Shown: positions 9,187 to 17,164 of the stretch, in pieces
Position numbering within the stretch: the stretch's first letter is position 1
Layout: every line of letters begins with the position of its first letter
Source: an uncultured Bacilli bacterium
GTDB taxonomy: Bacteria > Bacillota_I > Bacilli_A > RF39 > UBA660
Direction: 5' to 3'
NCBI GenBank assembly: GCA_934130545.1
Contig: CAKOYD010000002.1
Location: 124,001 to 188,000, forward strand
DNA length: 64,000 nucleotides
The notes under the pieces: model-generated
The model's input: only the letters and a program-made list of their open reading frames with translations
Databases searched by the model: none
What the model was told of the DNA's origin: nothing
Program-made: the position numbers and the translations under genes

Positions 9187-9219
9187 GGATAGAACTAATT
9201 TTCTTTCAAGTTCTATCCA
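9187..9219 (-). repeat. 10-bp hairpin at the stop codon of the variable gene
   Basis: GGATAGAACT at 9210-9219 (plus-strand AGTTCTATCC) and its partner at 9186-9195 form a perfect stem with a 14-nt loop. The stop codon TAG lies in the stem. There is no T run, so it is not an ordinary terminator. Known DGR targets carry a stem-loop just after the variable region. Confidence 0.55.
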
Positions 9220-11084
9220 ATCACGAACGGATCTGCTGAAGTCCCTGATCCACTTGCATACCCTATCCCTGGTTTAAGTGAAACTGAAGGGCGAACCCCG
9301 CCAGAGGAGATGACACCGAAGTCGTCCAAGTCCCCATCGGAGTCCAAGGAGAACGAGAAAGCACTGGCACCATAGAAGCCGTCCGGAGAAAGGGACCAGG
9401 ACCAATTATCTACACCATTATTATATAAATAATAAGATTTATTAATTGTACGATATACTCCACCAGCATATGCCATTTCATCAGCTGTTATTAATCCGAC
9501 TGGATATGTTAACGCACCATTACCATTACTTGCATCTACTGTGAACTTGTCTTTTGCATTTTGACACTTTAATGTTGGTGTTTTATTTGTTTCCAATCTT
9601 GTATGTGCCCCAAAATATAAATATGAACCACTAGTAGTATAACTTCGATCATTACAAAATACTGTATCTTCTAATTGCGATGTATAACTTGTCATATTAT
9701 TTTTATACCACGTATCAATAGTTTTCTTTATTGCTGATTCATCAGTATATGTCTCATCATCAATACTACTTCCATACATATATCCTACATATTTAGCATT
9801 ATCTTCACTTGAATTAAATGCTGAACTTCCTATCGGAGCTCCATCATAATATTTTTTTTCAACGCTTCCCACACCCTTTTTTATACTGAATTCAACATAA
9901 TCACTACCATCGGTAGATGCTGTTCTTTTACCATAAAATATCGTTACAGTATCTGAAGATGCTAAGTCAAAGCTTATTACGTTAGTATCGGTTTTTCCAG
10001 AAAACCATTTAGTATCGCCATTAACCAGCACTTCAGAACCATTATCAGTAGTATTGCCTTTCATATTAATCTCTATTTGATAGCTGCCACTTTCAAATCC
10101 GCTAAAATCAATAACACTAATTACACCAGGTCCTTCTTCAACTGCATTCAAAATGTTACTTTTCCAAGTTTTCTTTGAACTATCATATACAAACGGATAA
10201 TTCTTATCATTAGTTACAGAATATTTATCCTGACTAATACTTTCATATGAACCGTATATAGTACTAAGCTTTCCATCATATACTAATTTTACCCCACCGG
10301 TTTCTGTTGTTCTTACTATTCTCCAACAAAAATTAGCAAATAATACATGATTATCTACATTACCACGATAATAATATACAGGTACATTACCTTCGGTATT
10401 AGTTGTCATATATATACCATTAGTACTACTTGCTTCAGATGTTTGACTAAAATCTATAGTAGTTGTTGTATCAGCACTTCCTTTTATCATATCATATAAA
10501 TCAAACGATGCTTCTTTCGTTAAATTAGGATTATTACTAGAAGTTCCTTTCATATTAACAGATATATTACCTGATAAATTTTGGGTTTCTGTTTCATCTA
10601 ACCAAATATATAAATAATATGTTTTATTATAAGTATTACCTGAGTTAGTTATATCATCATAATCATTTTTTACTATCCATATATCACTACCTACTGTAGC
10701 ATCTTTAAAGTTACCATTAGCAATTAAACCATCAGTACAACTAGTAGCATTTGTTGTTAAAGCATATTTCATAGTAGTTCTTTTTAAATCACTACTTAAT
10801 GTAGCAACATTCATACCAATACTAAATGATACTTTACCACCAGATGTATTCTTAGCACTTGCTTTAATAGTTTTCTTTATTGCATAATCACTAGTACATT
10901 TAGATGGAAATAATGTTACATTATCATTTTCTCCACCATCAATAGTCATTGTTAAATTACCAGCTTTAACTTGGGTGATATTAGTAGCATTTACACTAAC
11001 TGTTAAATAAGCAAAAGTTCCTCCAATACCTAAAAATATTATTGATATAATAAATAATGTTATATATAATCTTTTTTCTTTCAT
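9213..11084 (-). CDS. TasA-like secreted protein with C-type-lectin-like variable C-terminus
   Basis: 623 residues. The N-terminus has a basic patch, a hydrophobic stretch and GGTFAYLT followed by an Asn-rich start and a KAGNLTMTIDG segment, like TasA/camelysin exported proteins. A beta-rich domain covers about 45-200. From about 245 (FCWRIVR) a domain resembling FGE/C-type lectin-like surface proteins of gut Bacillota begins, interrupted by a beta-rich insert at about 315-400. It ends in LSP...GVRPSVSLKPG. Codons 561-599 (9288-9404) are 60% GC with 9 adenines in 117 nt, unlike the rest of the gene. AAAGGGTG precedes ATG 11084. Binding targets are unknown. Confidence 0.75.
   Translation of the reverse strand: MKEKRLYITLFIISIIFLGIGGTFAYLTVSVNATNITQVKAGNLTMTIDGGENDNVTLFPSKCTSDYAIKKTIKASAKNTSGGKVSFSIGMNVATLSSDLKRTTMKYALTTNATSCTDGLIANGNFKDATVGSDIWIVKNDYDDITNSGNTYNKTYYLYIWLDETETQNLSGNISVNMKGTSSNNPNLTKEASFDLYDMIKGSADTTTTIDFSQTSEASSTNGIYMTTNTEGNVPVYYYRGNVDNHVLFANFCWRIVRTTETGGVKLVYDGKLSTIYGSYESISQDKYSVTNDKNYPFVYDSSKKTWKSNILNAVEEGPGVISVIDFSGFESGSYQIEINMKGNTTDNGSEVLVNGDTKWFSGKTDTNVISFDLASSDTVTIFYGKRTASTDGSDYVEFSIKKGVGSVEKKYYDGAPIGSSAFNSSEDNAKYVGYMYGSSIDDETYTDESAIKKTIDTWYKNNMTSYTSQLEDTVFCNDRSYTTSGSYLYFGAHTRLETNKTPTLKCQNAKDKFTVDASNGNGALTYPVGLITADEMAYAGGVYRTINKSYYLYNNGVDNWSWSLSPDGFYGASAFSFSLDSDGDLDDFGVISSGGVRPSVSLKPGIGYASGSGTSADPFVIG
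9288..9404 (-). other. Candidate DGR variable region (VR)
   Basis: 39 codons from a Trp to the Pro of GVRP. Counted on the coding strand: 70 of 117 bases are G or C, only 9 are A, and 31 codons end in C or T (TCC, GAC, TTC, GGC, GTC, ATC). This is what random replacement of adenines in AAC/AAT codons of a template would leave. It sits at the C-terminus of a lectin-like domain, the usual VR place. No template repeat or reverse transcriptase is in the window. Confidence 0.6.
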
Positions 11085-11105
11085 AAACGTACACCCTTTC
11101 TTTCA

Positions 11106-11158
11106 ACAAAAACTACGATAAAAAGAGTCTAATCTCTTAAACTCTCTTTACCATAGTT
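11106..11158 (-). terminator. 18-bp terminator/attenuator before the variable gene
   Basis: Arms 11111-11128 and 11141-11158 pair over 18 bp with three G-U pairs and a 12-nt loop. Five U follow on the minus strand. It lies between a 28-codon ORF and the variable gene, so transcripts from the promoter at 11312 must read through it. Confidence 0.75.
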
Positions 11159-11159
11159 A

Positions 11160-11246
11160 TTATTTTTTTAAACAAACGTATGTATTATTTATGCCCCAAC
11201 CAATAATAAACATAGAGTTAACGATTTTGCTTACTATTTTATTCAT
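11160..11246 (-). CDS. 28-residue leader ORF upstream of the variable gene
   Basis: ATG 11246 follows a strong GAAAGGAGT site; stop TAA at 11160. The peptide has a basic start, a hydrophobic middle (SMFIIGWGI) and a KK end, so it could be membrane-active or just a leader peptide. It lies in the transcribed leader, directly before the attenuator hairpin, which makes a role in translation-coupled read-through possible. No family recognised. Confidence 0.5.
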   Translation of the reverse strand: MNKIVSKIVNSMFIIGWGINNTYVCLKK

Positions 11247-11311
11247 AATTATTAACTCCTTTCTACATAGGAAGAATTACATTCGCTTGTTTATTTTCTT
11301 ACCTTAAATTA

Positions 11312-11340
11312 ATTATACAACAAATAATTACTATGTGCAA
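11312..11340 (-). promoter_or_regulatory. Promoter of the leader ORF and variable gene
   Basis: Minus-strand TTGCAC (11335-11340), 17-nt spacer, TATAAT (11312-11317). The leader to the first ORF is about 60 nt. Confidence 0.7.
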
Positions 11341-11364
11341 CCACTAACTTTTATTTTTAACATT

Positions 11365-11386
11365 AAAAAAGCGAGATACCCCGCTT
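11365..11386 (-). terminator. Terminator of nrdD-nrdG-dut
   Basis: Stem 11369-11375 with 11380-11386 (one G-U pair), 4-nt loop, six T on the minus strand. It overlaps the dut stop codon. Confidence 0.8.
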
Positions 11387-11843
11387 ATTTTTTATCAGTC
11401 GAACCAAAACCTCCAACACGTACTCCTGTTGCTTTATCATCATCAGTCATTAAATATTTCATAAATATTACTTGACCAATAACATCACCTTTTTTAACTT
11501 CTAAATCACGATCTAAGAAATTAAAATATTGAAAATAAAAGTGTCCATCATTATCAACATTATTATAGTAATCAGAATCAACTATTCCGATACTATTTGC
11601 CATAACAAAACCTTTTTTTGGTCCACTACTACGATTAGCTAACATATACCATTCATCATCCATACAATATGCTTTTAATCCTGTTGGAATTAATGTTGGC
11701 TTCATTCCCGGTTTATATGCTGGAATAATAATATCTTCTGCTGCTTCAACATCATATGCTGCTGAATGAGCTGTCTTTCTAACTGGAAGATGAATATCTT
11801 TATCTTCCCAACCTTTTGCTATCTCAAAACCTCTACACTTCAT
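11385..11843 (-). CDS. dut: dUTP diphosphatase
   Basis: Hydrolyses dUTP to dUMP and PPi, keeping uracil out of DNA and supplying dUMP for dTMP. 152 residues of trimeric dUTPase. Motif 1 AYDVEA near 29-34, motif 2 NRSSGPKKG near 70-78, motif 3 GIVDSDY near 86-92, and motif 5 GGFGST at the C-terminus. It lies 3 nt after nrdG in a deoxynucleotide operon. All five family motifs look intact. Confidence 0.88.
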   Translation of the reverse strand: MKCRGFEIAKGWEDKDIHLPVRKTAHSAAYDVEAAEDIIIPAYKPGMKPTLIPTGLKAYCMDDEWYMLANRSSGPKKGFVMANSIGIVDSDYYNNVDNDGHFYFQYFNFLDRDLEVKKGDVIGQVIFMKYLMTDDDKATGVRVGGFGSTDKK

Positions 11844-11846
11844 TAT

Positions 11847-12350
11847 TTACTCCTCTTCTTCTCTCAATACTATCTTTTTATTTTTTAATGATTTTTGAAC
11901 ATCAATAACTCTTTGATTAGATGAACCTTTCCATTTTAAAGTAGGATCATGTAAACTATCATCATATTGACCATCTACTAAGACATCTATATAATTAAAT
12001 ATTTCTTTGTTTCTTTCCATAATATCATCATATAGAAATCCACTCCAAACCCACACACTTTTATTTGGATATTTTTCTTTAAAAGCCTTTACTAGTCTCA
12101 TAGTACCATCAATATTCACTGGATGCATAGGTTCTCCTCCTAACACTGATAACCCTTTAATATGATCAGGTTTTGCTAAAGATAATACTTTATCAATTAT
12201 CTCATCAGTAAACTCAGTTCCCCCTTTAAAATCATGTGTTTCCGGATTAAAGCAATTCTTACATTTAAAAGTACATCCCTGCATAAATATTGATACTCTA
12301 ACACCTGGTCCATCAGATATGTCCATCTTTCTAATCTTATTATATCTCAT
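11847..12350 (-). CDS. nrdG: Anaerobic ribonucleotide reductase activating protein
   Basis: Radical SAM activase that makes the glycyl radical of NrdD under anoxia. 167 residues. The iron-sulfur cluster motif CTFKCKNC sits near 26-33 (CxxxCxxC), with SIFMQGC before it and LGGEPMHP (about 70-77) as the SAM-binding GGE motif. It starts 2 nt after nrdD, so the two are coupled. Confidence 0.93.
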   Translation of the reverse strand: MRYNKIRKMDISDGPGVRVSIFMQGCTFKCKNCFNPETHDFKGGTEFTDEIIDKVLSLAKPDHIKGLSVLGGEPMHPVNIDGTMRLVKAFKEKYPNKSVWVWSGFLYDDIMERNKEIFNYIDVLVDGQYDDSLHDPTLKWKGSSNQRVIDVQKSLKNKKIVLREEEE

Positions 12351-12352
12351 TA

Positions 12353-14509
12353 CTATTCACAGTCCTTATTATCAATATGTAATACTCTTTCTTTTATCTC
12401 TTGTGTTCTTCCTTTATTCCAAAAGTTAGAACCTATATAACCACAAGTACGTCTAGCTACATTTAATTTGTCATGATCACGATTACCACAATTAGGACAA
12501 TACCATTCTAGATTATCATCTATTAATATTTCTCCATCATAACCACATGCTTGACAATAATCACTCTTTGTATTAAGTTCAGCATACATAATATTATCAT
12601 ATATAAACTTAATAACTTCTAATACAGCATCAATATTATTAGTTAAATTAGGAGTCTCTACATATGATATCGCACCACCTGGACTTAATCTTTGAAATTC
12701 ACTCTCTAATTTTAACTTAGTAAAAGCATCTATTTCTTCAAATACTGGTACATGATATGAATTAGTAATATAATCTCTATCTGTTATACCTTTAATTCTA
12801 CCAAATCTTTCTCTTAAACATTTAGCAAACTTATATGTTGTTGATTCAATTGGTGTTCCATAAACACTATAATCAATATTTTCTGCTTCTTTCCATTCCT
12901 TACATTTATCATTCATTTTCTGCATAACTTGTATACCAAAGTCATGACCAACACCACCATCAGTATGACTATTACCTGTCATATATTTAACACATTCATA
13001 TAACCCAGCATAACCAAGTGATATAGTTGAATAACCATTATGTAATAAATCATGAATACTCTCACCTTTACCAAGTCTAGCTAAAGCTCCATGTTGCCAT
13101 AAAATAGGTGCAACATCAGAAGTTGCCTTAGATAATCTTTTATGTCTAATTTGTAAAGCTCTATGACATAATTCTAGTCTCTCTTCAAATATCTTCCAGA
13201 ACTTATCCATATCTTTATCACTAGATAAAGCTACATCAACTAAGTTAATAGTAACAACACCTTGATTAAATCTACCATAGTATTTAGGCTTACCACTCTC
13301 ATCAACATAAGGAGTTAAGAAACTACGACATCCCATACATGGATAACAATTACCATTACCATTCTTATCTATCTTTAATTCTTTCATTATCTTCTCAGAA
13401 ATATAATCTGGTACCATTCTCTTAGCAGTACATTTAGCTGCTAGCTCAGTTAAATAATAATACTTACTATCTTTATGAATATTATCTTCTTCTAGAACAT
13501 ATAAAAGTTTAGGAAATGCTGGAGTAATATAAACTCCTTTTTCATTCTTCATACCTTCAATTCTTTGTTTTAGAACTTCCTCAATAATCATTGCAAGTTC
13601 TTCTTTATATTCTTCAGTCTCTCCAAGATACATACACACACTTAAGAAAGGTGCTTGTCCATTAGTAGTAGTCATTGAATTAATTTGATATTGGAATGTT
13701 TGAACACCATCTACTATTTCTTTTTGTAAATCTTCCTTAGCAAATTTCTCTATATTTGCCTTTGATAATTTTCTTTTTGAATATTTTTCAATATATCTAT
13801 TATAACTATCTCTAACAAATGGTGCTAAATGTGTAAGTGTAATTGTTGCTCCACCATACTGACTAGATGAAACTGCTGTAATTAACTGTGTTGCAATTGT
13901 CATAGCTGTTAAAAATCTATGTGGCTTTTCAATCATTACTCCATTAATAGTTGTGCCATTTTGTAACATATCCTCTAGATTTATTAAATCACAATTATGT
14001 AATGCATTCTGTGCAAAGTAATCAGCATCATGAAAATGAATTATTCCTTCATCATGTGCTCTAACAATATCTTCTGGTAATAAGAAACGTCTTGTTATAT
14101 CTGTTGAAGTAATACCGGCTAAATAATCCCTTTGCGTAGTAACTACTTTAGAATTTTTATTAGAATTCTCTGTATTCCAATATTCACTCTCTCCATCAAT
14201 TAATTCTTTAATAGCCAAATCAGTTGTATTACTTCTACGAACTAACTCTCTTGTATAACGATATGTTATATATTTTTTAGCAAGTTCATATTTACCAATT
14301 GCCATAAGTTTCATTTCAATTATATCTTGAATATCCTCTACTAAGATTCTCTTCTTACCAAGTTTTTCAATATATTTTATAATATTTTTTATTTGAACAC
14401 TAGATACTTGTTCTTCTTCCTCAACCTCCAAATTAGCCTTTCCAATAGCGGCTTCAATTTTTTCTGGACAATAATCTACCATATGTCCATCTCTTTTAAT
14501 TACTTTCAT
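12353..14509 (-). CDS. nrdD: Anaerobic ribonucleoside-triphosphate reductase
   Basis: Class III reductase converting NTPs to dNTPs without oxygen. 718 residues. N-terminal ATP-cone (KVIKRDG, residues 2-8, to about 90) for allosteric control, ten-stranded barrel core, then a zinc site of two CxxC pairs (CQACG, CPNCG) and the glycyl-radical motif RTCGYIG near the C-terminus. I start at ATG 14509 because GGAGGAG is just upstream; a frame reaching 14530 would begin at the transcript start. No aerobic reductase is in the window, which fits a strict anaerobe. Confidence 0.93.
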   Translation of the reverse strand: MKVIKRDGHMVDYCPEKIEAAIGKANLEVEEEEQVSSVQIKNIIKYIEKLGKKRILVEDIQDIIEMKLMAIGKYELAKKYITYRYTRELVRRSNTTDLAIKELIDGESEYWNTENSNKNSKVVTTQRDYLAGITSTDITRRFLLPEDIVRAHDEGIIHFHDADYFAQNALHNCDLINLEDMLQNGTTINGVMIEKPHRFLTAMTIATQLITAVSSSQYGGATITLTHLAPFVRDSYNRYIEKYSKRKLSKANIEKFAKEDLQKEIVDGVQTFQYQINSMTTTNGQAPFLSVCMYLGETEEYKEELAMIIEEVLKQRIEGMKNEKGVYITPAFPKLLYVLEEDNIHKDSKYYYLTELAAKCTAKRMVPDYISEKIMKELKIDKNGNGNCYPCMGCRSFLTPYVDESGKPKYYGRFNQGVVTINLVDVALSSDKDMDKFWKIFEERLELCHRALQIRHKRLSKATSDVAPILWQHGALARLGKGESIHDLLHNGYSTISLGYAGLYECVKYMTGNSHTDGGVGHDFGIQVMQKMNDKCKEWKEAENIDYSVYGTPIESTTYKFAKCLRERFGRIKGITDRDYITNSYHVPVFEEIDAFTKLKLESEFQRLSPGGAISYVETPNLTNNIDAVLEVIKFIYDNIMYAELNTKSDYCQACGYDGEILIDDNLEWYCPNCGNRDHDKLNVARRTCGYIGSNFWNKGRTQEIKERVLHIDNKDCE

Positions 14510-14541
14510 TTTACTCCTCCTACCTATCATATGATGACTAA

Positions 14542-14547
14542 ATTATA
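14542..14547 (-). promoter_or_regulatory. nrdD promoter -10 element
   Basis: TATAAT on the minus strand; start site expected near 14535. There is no recognisable -35, but the palindrome at 14570-14585 is centred about 42 nt upstream of the start, the class II position for CRP/FNR activators. Confidence 0.6.
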
Positions 14548-14569
14548 CTACAATATGTTTTTTACTCTA

Positions 14570-14585
14570 TGTTGCACTTGCAACA
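14570..14585. promoter_or_regulatory. Palindromic operator between nrdD and the CRP/FNR regulator
   Basis: TGTTGCA-CT-TGCAACA, perfect 7-bp arms. It overlaps the -35 of the regulator's own promoter and sits at about -42 of the nrdD promoter. Likely site of the adjacent regulator (inference). Confidence 0.65.
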
Positions 14586-14606
14586 ATTCAATAAATTTGT
14601 TATTAT
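14578..14606 (+). promoter_or_regulatory. Promoter of the CRP/FNR-family regulator
   Basis: TTGCAA (14578-14583), 17-nt spacer, TATTAT (14601-14606). The right arm of the palindrome is the -35 box, which suggests autorepression. Confidence 0.6.
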
Positions 14607-14624
14607 TTTTATGAGAGGTGTAAA

Positions 14625-15260
14625 ATGAACGAATTATTTGATAATATTAAAGAAGGAAATCGCACTAAACTTCTTCAGTTTTTGGAAGCAAATACCTTAT
14701 TTTTCAAGAAAAACAGTAAAGATCTAGCCCTAATATTTGGAGAAAATAGAATATGTATTGTTAAGTCCGGCCACATTCAAGTTATTAAAAATGACTATAA
14801 TGGCAATACCACAATTATTGAAGATTTACAAGAAAATTCTATTTTTGGTACTATTACTCAAGGCTATTATAATACTGAATATAGCCTAACTTGCAAAGAA
14901 GACTCTTATGTAATTGTCTTTGACTTTGAAAGTATCTTACAATATGATGAATTAAAAACATTCTATAACCAATTCTTAAAAAACCTAATCAAAATATTAT
15001 CTAATAAAATAATTGAAAATAATAATCGTATTGAAATATTAACTAATAAAACTATTAGAGATAAAATATTAACTTACTTACAACTACTCGCTAAAAAAAG
15101 TAAATCTTCCACTATCACTATCCCCTTCAGTTATAGTATCATGGCTGATTATCTGGCTATTAATAGAAGTGCTATGGCACGAGAACTAAAAAACTTAAAA
15201 GATGAAGGTTTAATTGAAACTAGAGGAAGAAGAATTAAATTATTATTTGATCGAACCTAA
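14625..15260 (+). CDS. CRP/FNR-family transcription regulator
   Basis: 211 residues. An N-terminal cyclic-nucleotide-binding-like beta barrel (about 10-115), a dimer helix (about 120-145) and a C-terminal winged helix with recognition segment NRSAMARELKNLKDEG near 177-192. Only two scattered cysteines are present, so it is not a classical FNR with a 4Fe-4S cluster; the signal is unknown. Divergent from nrdDG with a shared palindrome, it probably controls anaerobic dNTP synthesis. GAGAGGTG precedes ATG. Confidence 0.8.
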   Translation: MNELFDNIKEGNRTKLLQFLEANTLFFKKNSKDLALIFGENRICIVKSGHIQVIKNDYNGNTTIIEDLQENSIFGTITQGYYNTEYSLTCKEDSYVIVFDFESILQYDELKTFYNQFLKNLIKILSNKIIENNNRIEILTNKTIRDKILTYLQLLAKKSKSSTITIPFSYSIMADYLAINRSAMARELKNLKDEGLIETRGRRIKLLFDRT

Positions 15261-15289
15261 AAAAAGTACCACATAACGTAGTACTTTTT
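15261..15289. terminator. Bidirectional terminator, regulator gene and tRNA side
   Basis: Arms AAAAAGTAC (15261-15269) and GTACTTTTT (15281-15289). Confidence 0.75.
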
Positions 15290-15300
15290 AATTATCTTAT

Positions 15301-15377
15301 TGGTAGTCTGTACGGGGTTTGAACCCGTGAATACGAGCTTGAGAGGCGCGCGTGTTAAACCACTTCACCAACAGACC
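15301..15377 (-). tRNA. tRNA-Glu(CUC), CCA encoded
   Basis: Read on the minus strand: 7-bp acceptor GGTCTGT/ACAGACT (G1-U72), D arm with GTG/CAC, T arm ACGGG-TTCAAAC-CCCGT, then discriminator A and encoded CCA. The anticodon loop CTCTCAA gives CUC, decoding GAG. The anticodon stem CGCGC/GCTCG has a C-U mismatch at 29-41. The overall sequence resembles Bacillota tRNA-Glu. Confidence 0.85.
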
Positions 15378-15454
15378 ATAACAATATCTTTTCACAAGAT
15401 ATTATTATTTTAACACTAAAAATTATGTTTGACAACATATTTTTTTACAAAATG

Positions 15455-15687
15455 TTATTTCTTTAATGTTCTACTACGTCCTACTGTTTTAGTTTGAATA
15501 ATAGTTATTGGTTGAGTTAACTCTTTTAAAAAAATATTCATTCATAAACTCTTTACTATAACCAAAAGAAATACCACTAAATAATAACTTCTCACTAATT
15601 ACAACACCTGTTTTTTTATCAACTAACCAATTAACTGGCTCTATTTCCAAATACTTGTTCTTTAGTTAAATTAGTAATCTCATTCAT
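15455..15687 (-). pseudogene. Small gene broken by two frameshifts
   Basis: ATG 15687 follows GGTGATATAG and opens MNEITNLTKEQ, then hits a stop. The next frame continues with YLEIEPVNWLVDKKTGVV to KEFMNEYF, where a seven-T run shifts again into LKELTQPITIIQ...RTLKK and a stop at 15455. Joined, about 77 residues of one coherent basic protein. Either a decayed gene or two homopolymer errors in the assembly. Family unknown. The 78 nt between the tRNA and this element hold nothing else. Confidence 0.5.
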
Positions 15688-15709
15688 CTATATCACCTTT
15701 ATACCATAA

Positions 15710-17035
15710 TTAAAAACTAGAATTAGGTTTTAATGCTCTTTTTGGAAAATTAGAAGTCCTAACTAATTTAGCCTCTCTTAAAGTCTGCAATAAACTATCT
15801 GTTATACCACTAGTTTCTTCTAACACTTTTGATTTCTCAATAATATCTAAATATACTTCTGCTTCTTCTAAATCATTTTGTGATAAAGCAGTATAATATT
15901 GTTGAATATAATCTATAACATTAAATATATATACACCTTTATCCATATTTATTAATATAAATATCGGTTTAGTAAAAGTCATATCTTTTTCAATTAAACT
16001 TATTTTAATTAAAGATATTATTAAAAACTCATAACTTTCTTTATTAATAGATTTTAAATACTTAGGTAATATCCTAAATGCCTTATCTAAATCATAGTTA
16101 ATTAAAAAGTTAATTATATTCGCTAAAGATATATTTTCTATCTTATCTTCTTCATCTAAAGATACTTTCTTTACTAATTCACATATATCCACTAGTAATA
16201 AATATAATATATTATTTTCATCAACTATATTATGTTCTTTGTTATATTCTTTACACATACCAAGTGCTAACTCATAATTATGAGCATTTATTGCTTCCCT
16301 AATATATTCTGTTTCAAATATATCTACTTCTGGTACTATACCAGTATTTTGAATATCTACTATTTGTCTTACTACTTTTAAAACATGTCTATCAATAATA
16401 CTTAAACTTTGTTTGCTTTCTTTCTTCTCTAAGAAGTCAATAATCTCATTATATCTTTTACTTTTAGTTAATTCCATCAAAGTATCTCTACTTATTTTTT
16501 CAACATCAGCAGCTTGCGATAATAATATTTTAGTTATTGATGCCTGAATAGTAATTGCATTAGCATTGTCATTTAATTCATTTAATAAATATATTGCATA
16601 AGTATACTTCCCTTGCATCGCACTAAATCTAATCTTATTCCATGCTGTAGCATCTTGATAACGAAAATCATGAATACTAACTTTAATATCATCTTTTGTT
16701 AATTTTCCAACATATTCTTTATATTTATCTGGTATATCAGTAATTACATTTAATAGGTATAAATAAAAGTTATTATCCATCTTACTATAAGGATTACTTG
16801 TAGCAAATAATGCATCAAAATATTCAAAAGCCTCATCATACTTCATATTACGAATACTCTGCACAAATAATTTAAAACAAACAGTATAATTCCTCGGATA
16901 CATCTTATAACTTTCTCTAAAATACTCATAAGCTTTATCAAACTCTTTTTGAGCAATTAATTTTTTACCCTCAGTATATAATTCTTCAGCCCTTTCAGCT
17001 ATCATTTTTTGTTTCTTTATCAATTCTTCATTCAT
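15710..17035 (-). CDS. TPR-like helical repeat protein
   Basis: About 441 residues, all helical in character. The N-terminus (about 10-70) reads as a tetratricopeptide unit (ELYTEGKKLIAQKEFDKAYEYF, then YKMYPRN); later parts hold weaker repeats of aromatic/Ala pairs. No signal peptide or enzyme motif. I start at ATG 17035 behind GGGGGAAG; the frame extends upstream without a ribosome site. Likely a scaffold for protein contacts, target unknown. It is a single gene between the pseudogene and gltX. Confidence 0.7.
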   Translation of the reverse strand: MNEELIKKQKMIAERAEELYTEGKKLIAQKEFDKAYEYFRESYKMYPRNYTVCFKLFVQSIRNMKYDEAFEYFDALFATSNPYSKMDNNFYLYLLNVITDIPDKYKEYVGKLTKDDIKVSIHDFRYQDATAWNKIRFSAMQGKYTYAIYLLNELNDNANAITIQASITKILLSQAADVEKISRDTLMELTKSKRYNEIIDFLEKKESKQSLSIIDRHVLKVVRQIVDIQNTGIVPEVDIFETEYIREAINAHNYELALGMCKEYNKEHNIVDENNILYLLLVDICELVKKVSLDEEDKIENISLANIINFLINYDLDKAFRILPKYLKSINKESYEFLIISLIKISLIEKDMTFTKPIFILINMDKGVYIFNVIDYIQQYYTALSQNDLEEAEVYLDIIEKSKVLEETSGITDSLLQTLREAKLVRTSNFPKRALKPNSSF

Positions 17036-17130
17036 AATTCTTCCCCCATTTTTAATAAGTTTGTAATCTCTCGTTGTTTTTGCTCTATATTTTAACACAT
17101 TTTAATATTTAGGTAAACATTTTACTTAAA

Positions 17131-17159
17131 AAAGTCTCATATATAACATACAAGACTTT
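17131..17159 (-). terminator. gltX terminator
   Basis: 12-bp arms (17131-17142 with 17148-17159, two G-U pairs) followed by T residues on the minus strand. Confidence 0.75.
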
Positions 17160-17164
17160 AATTA

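Noticed and set aside
9288..9404. GC-rich block as simple horizontal transfer or an IS fragment
   Set aside because: The gene frame continues through it, flanks match the same protein family, and base skew is specifically against adenine.
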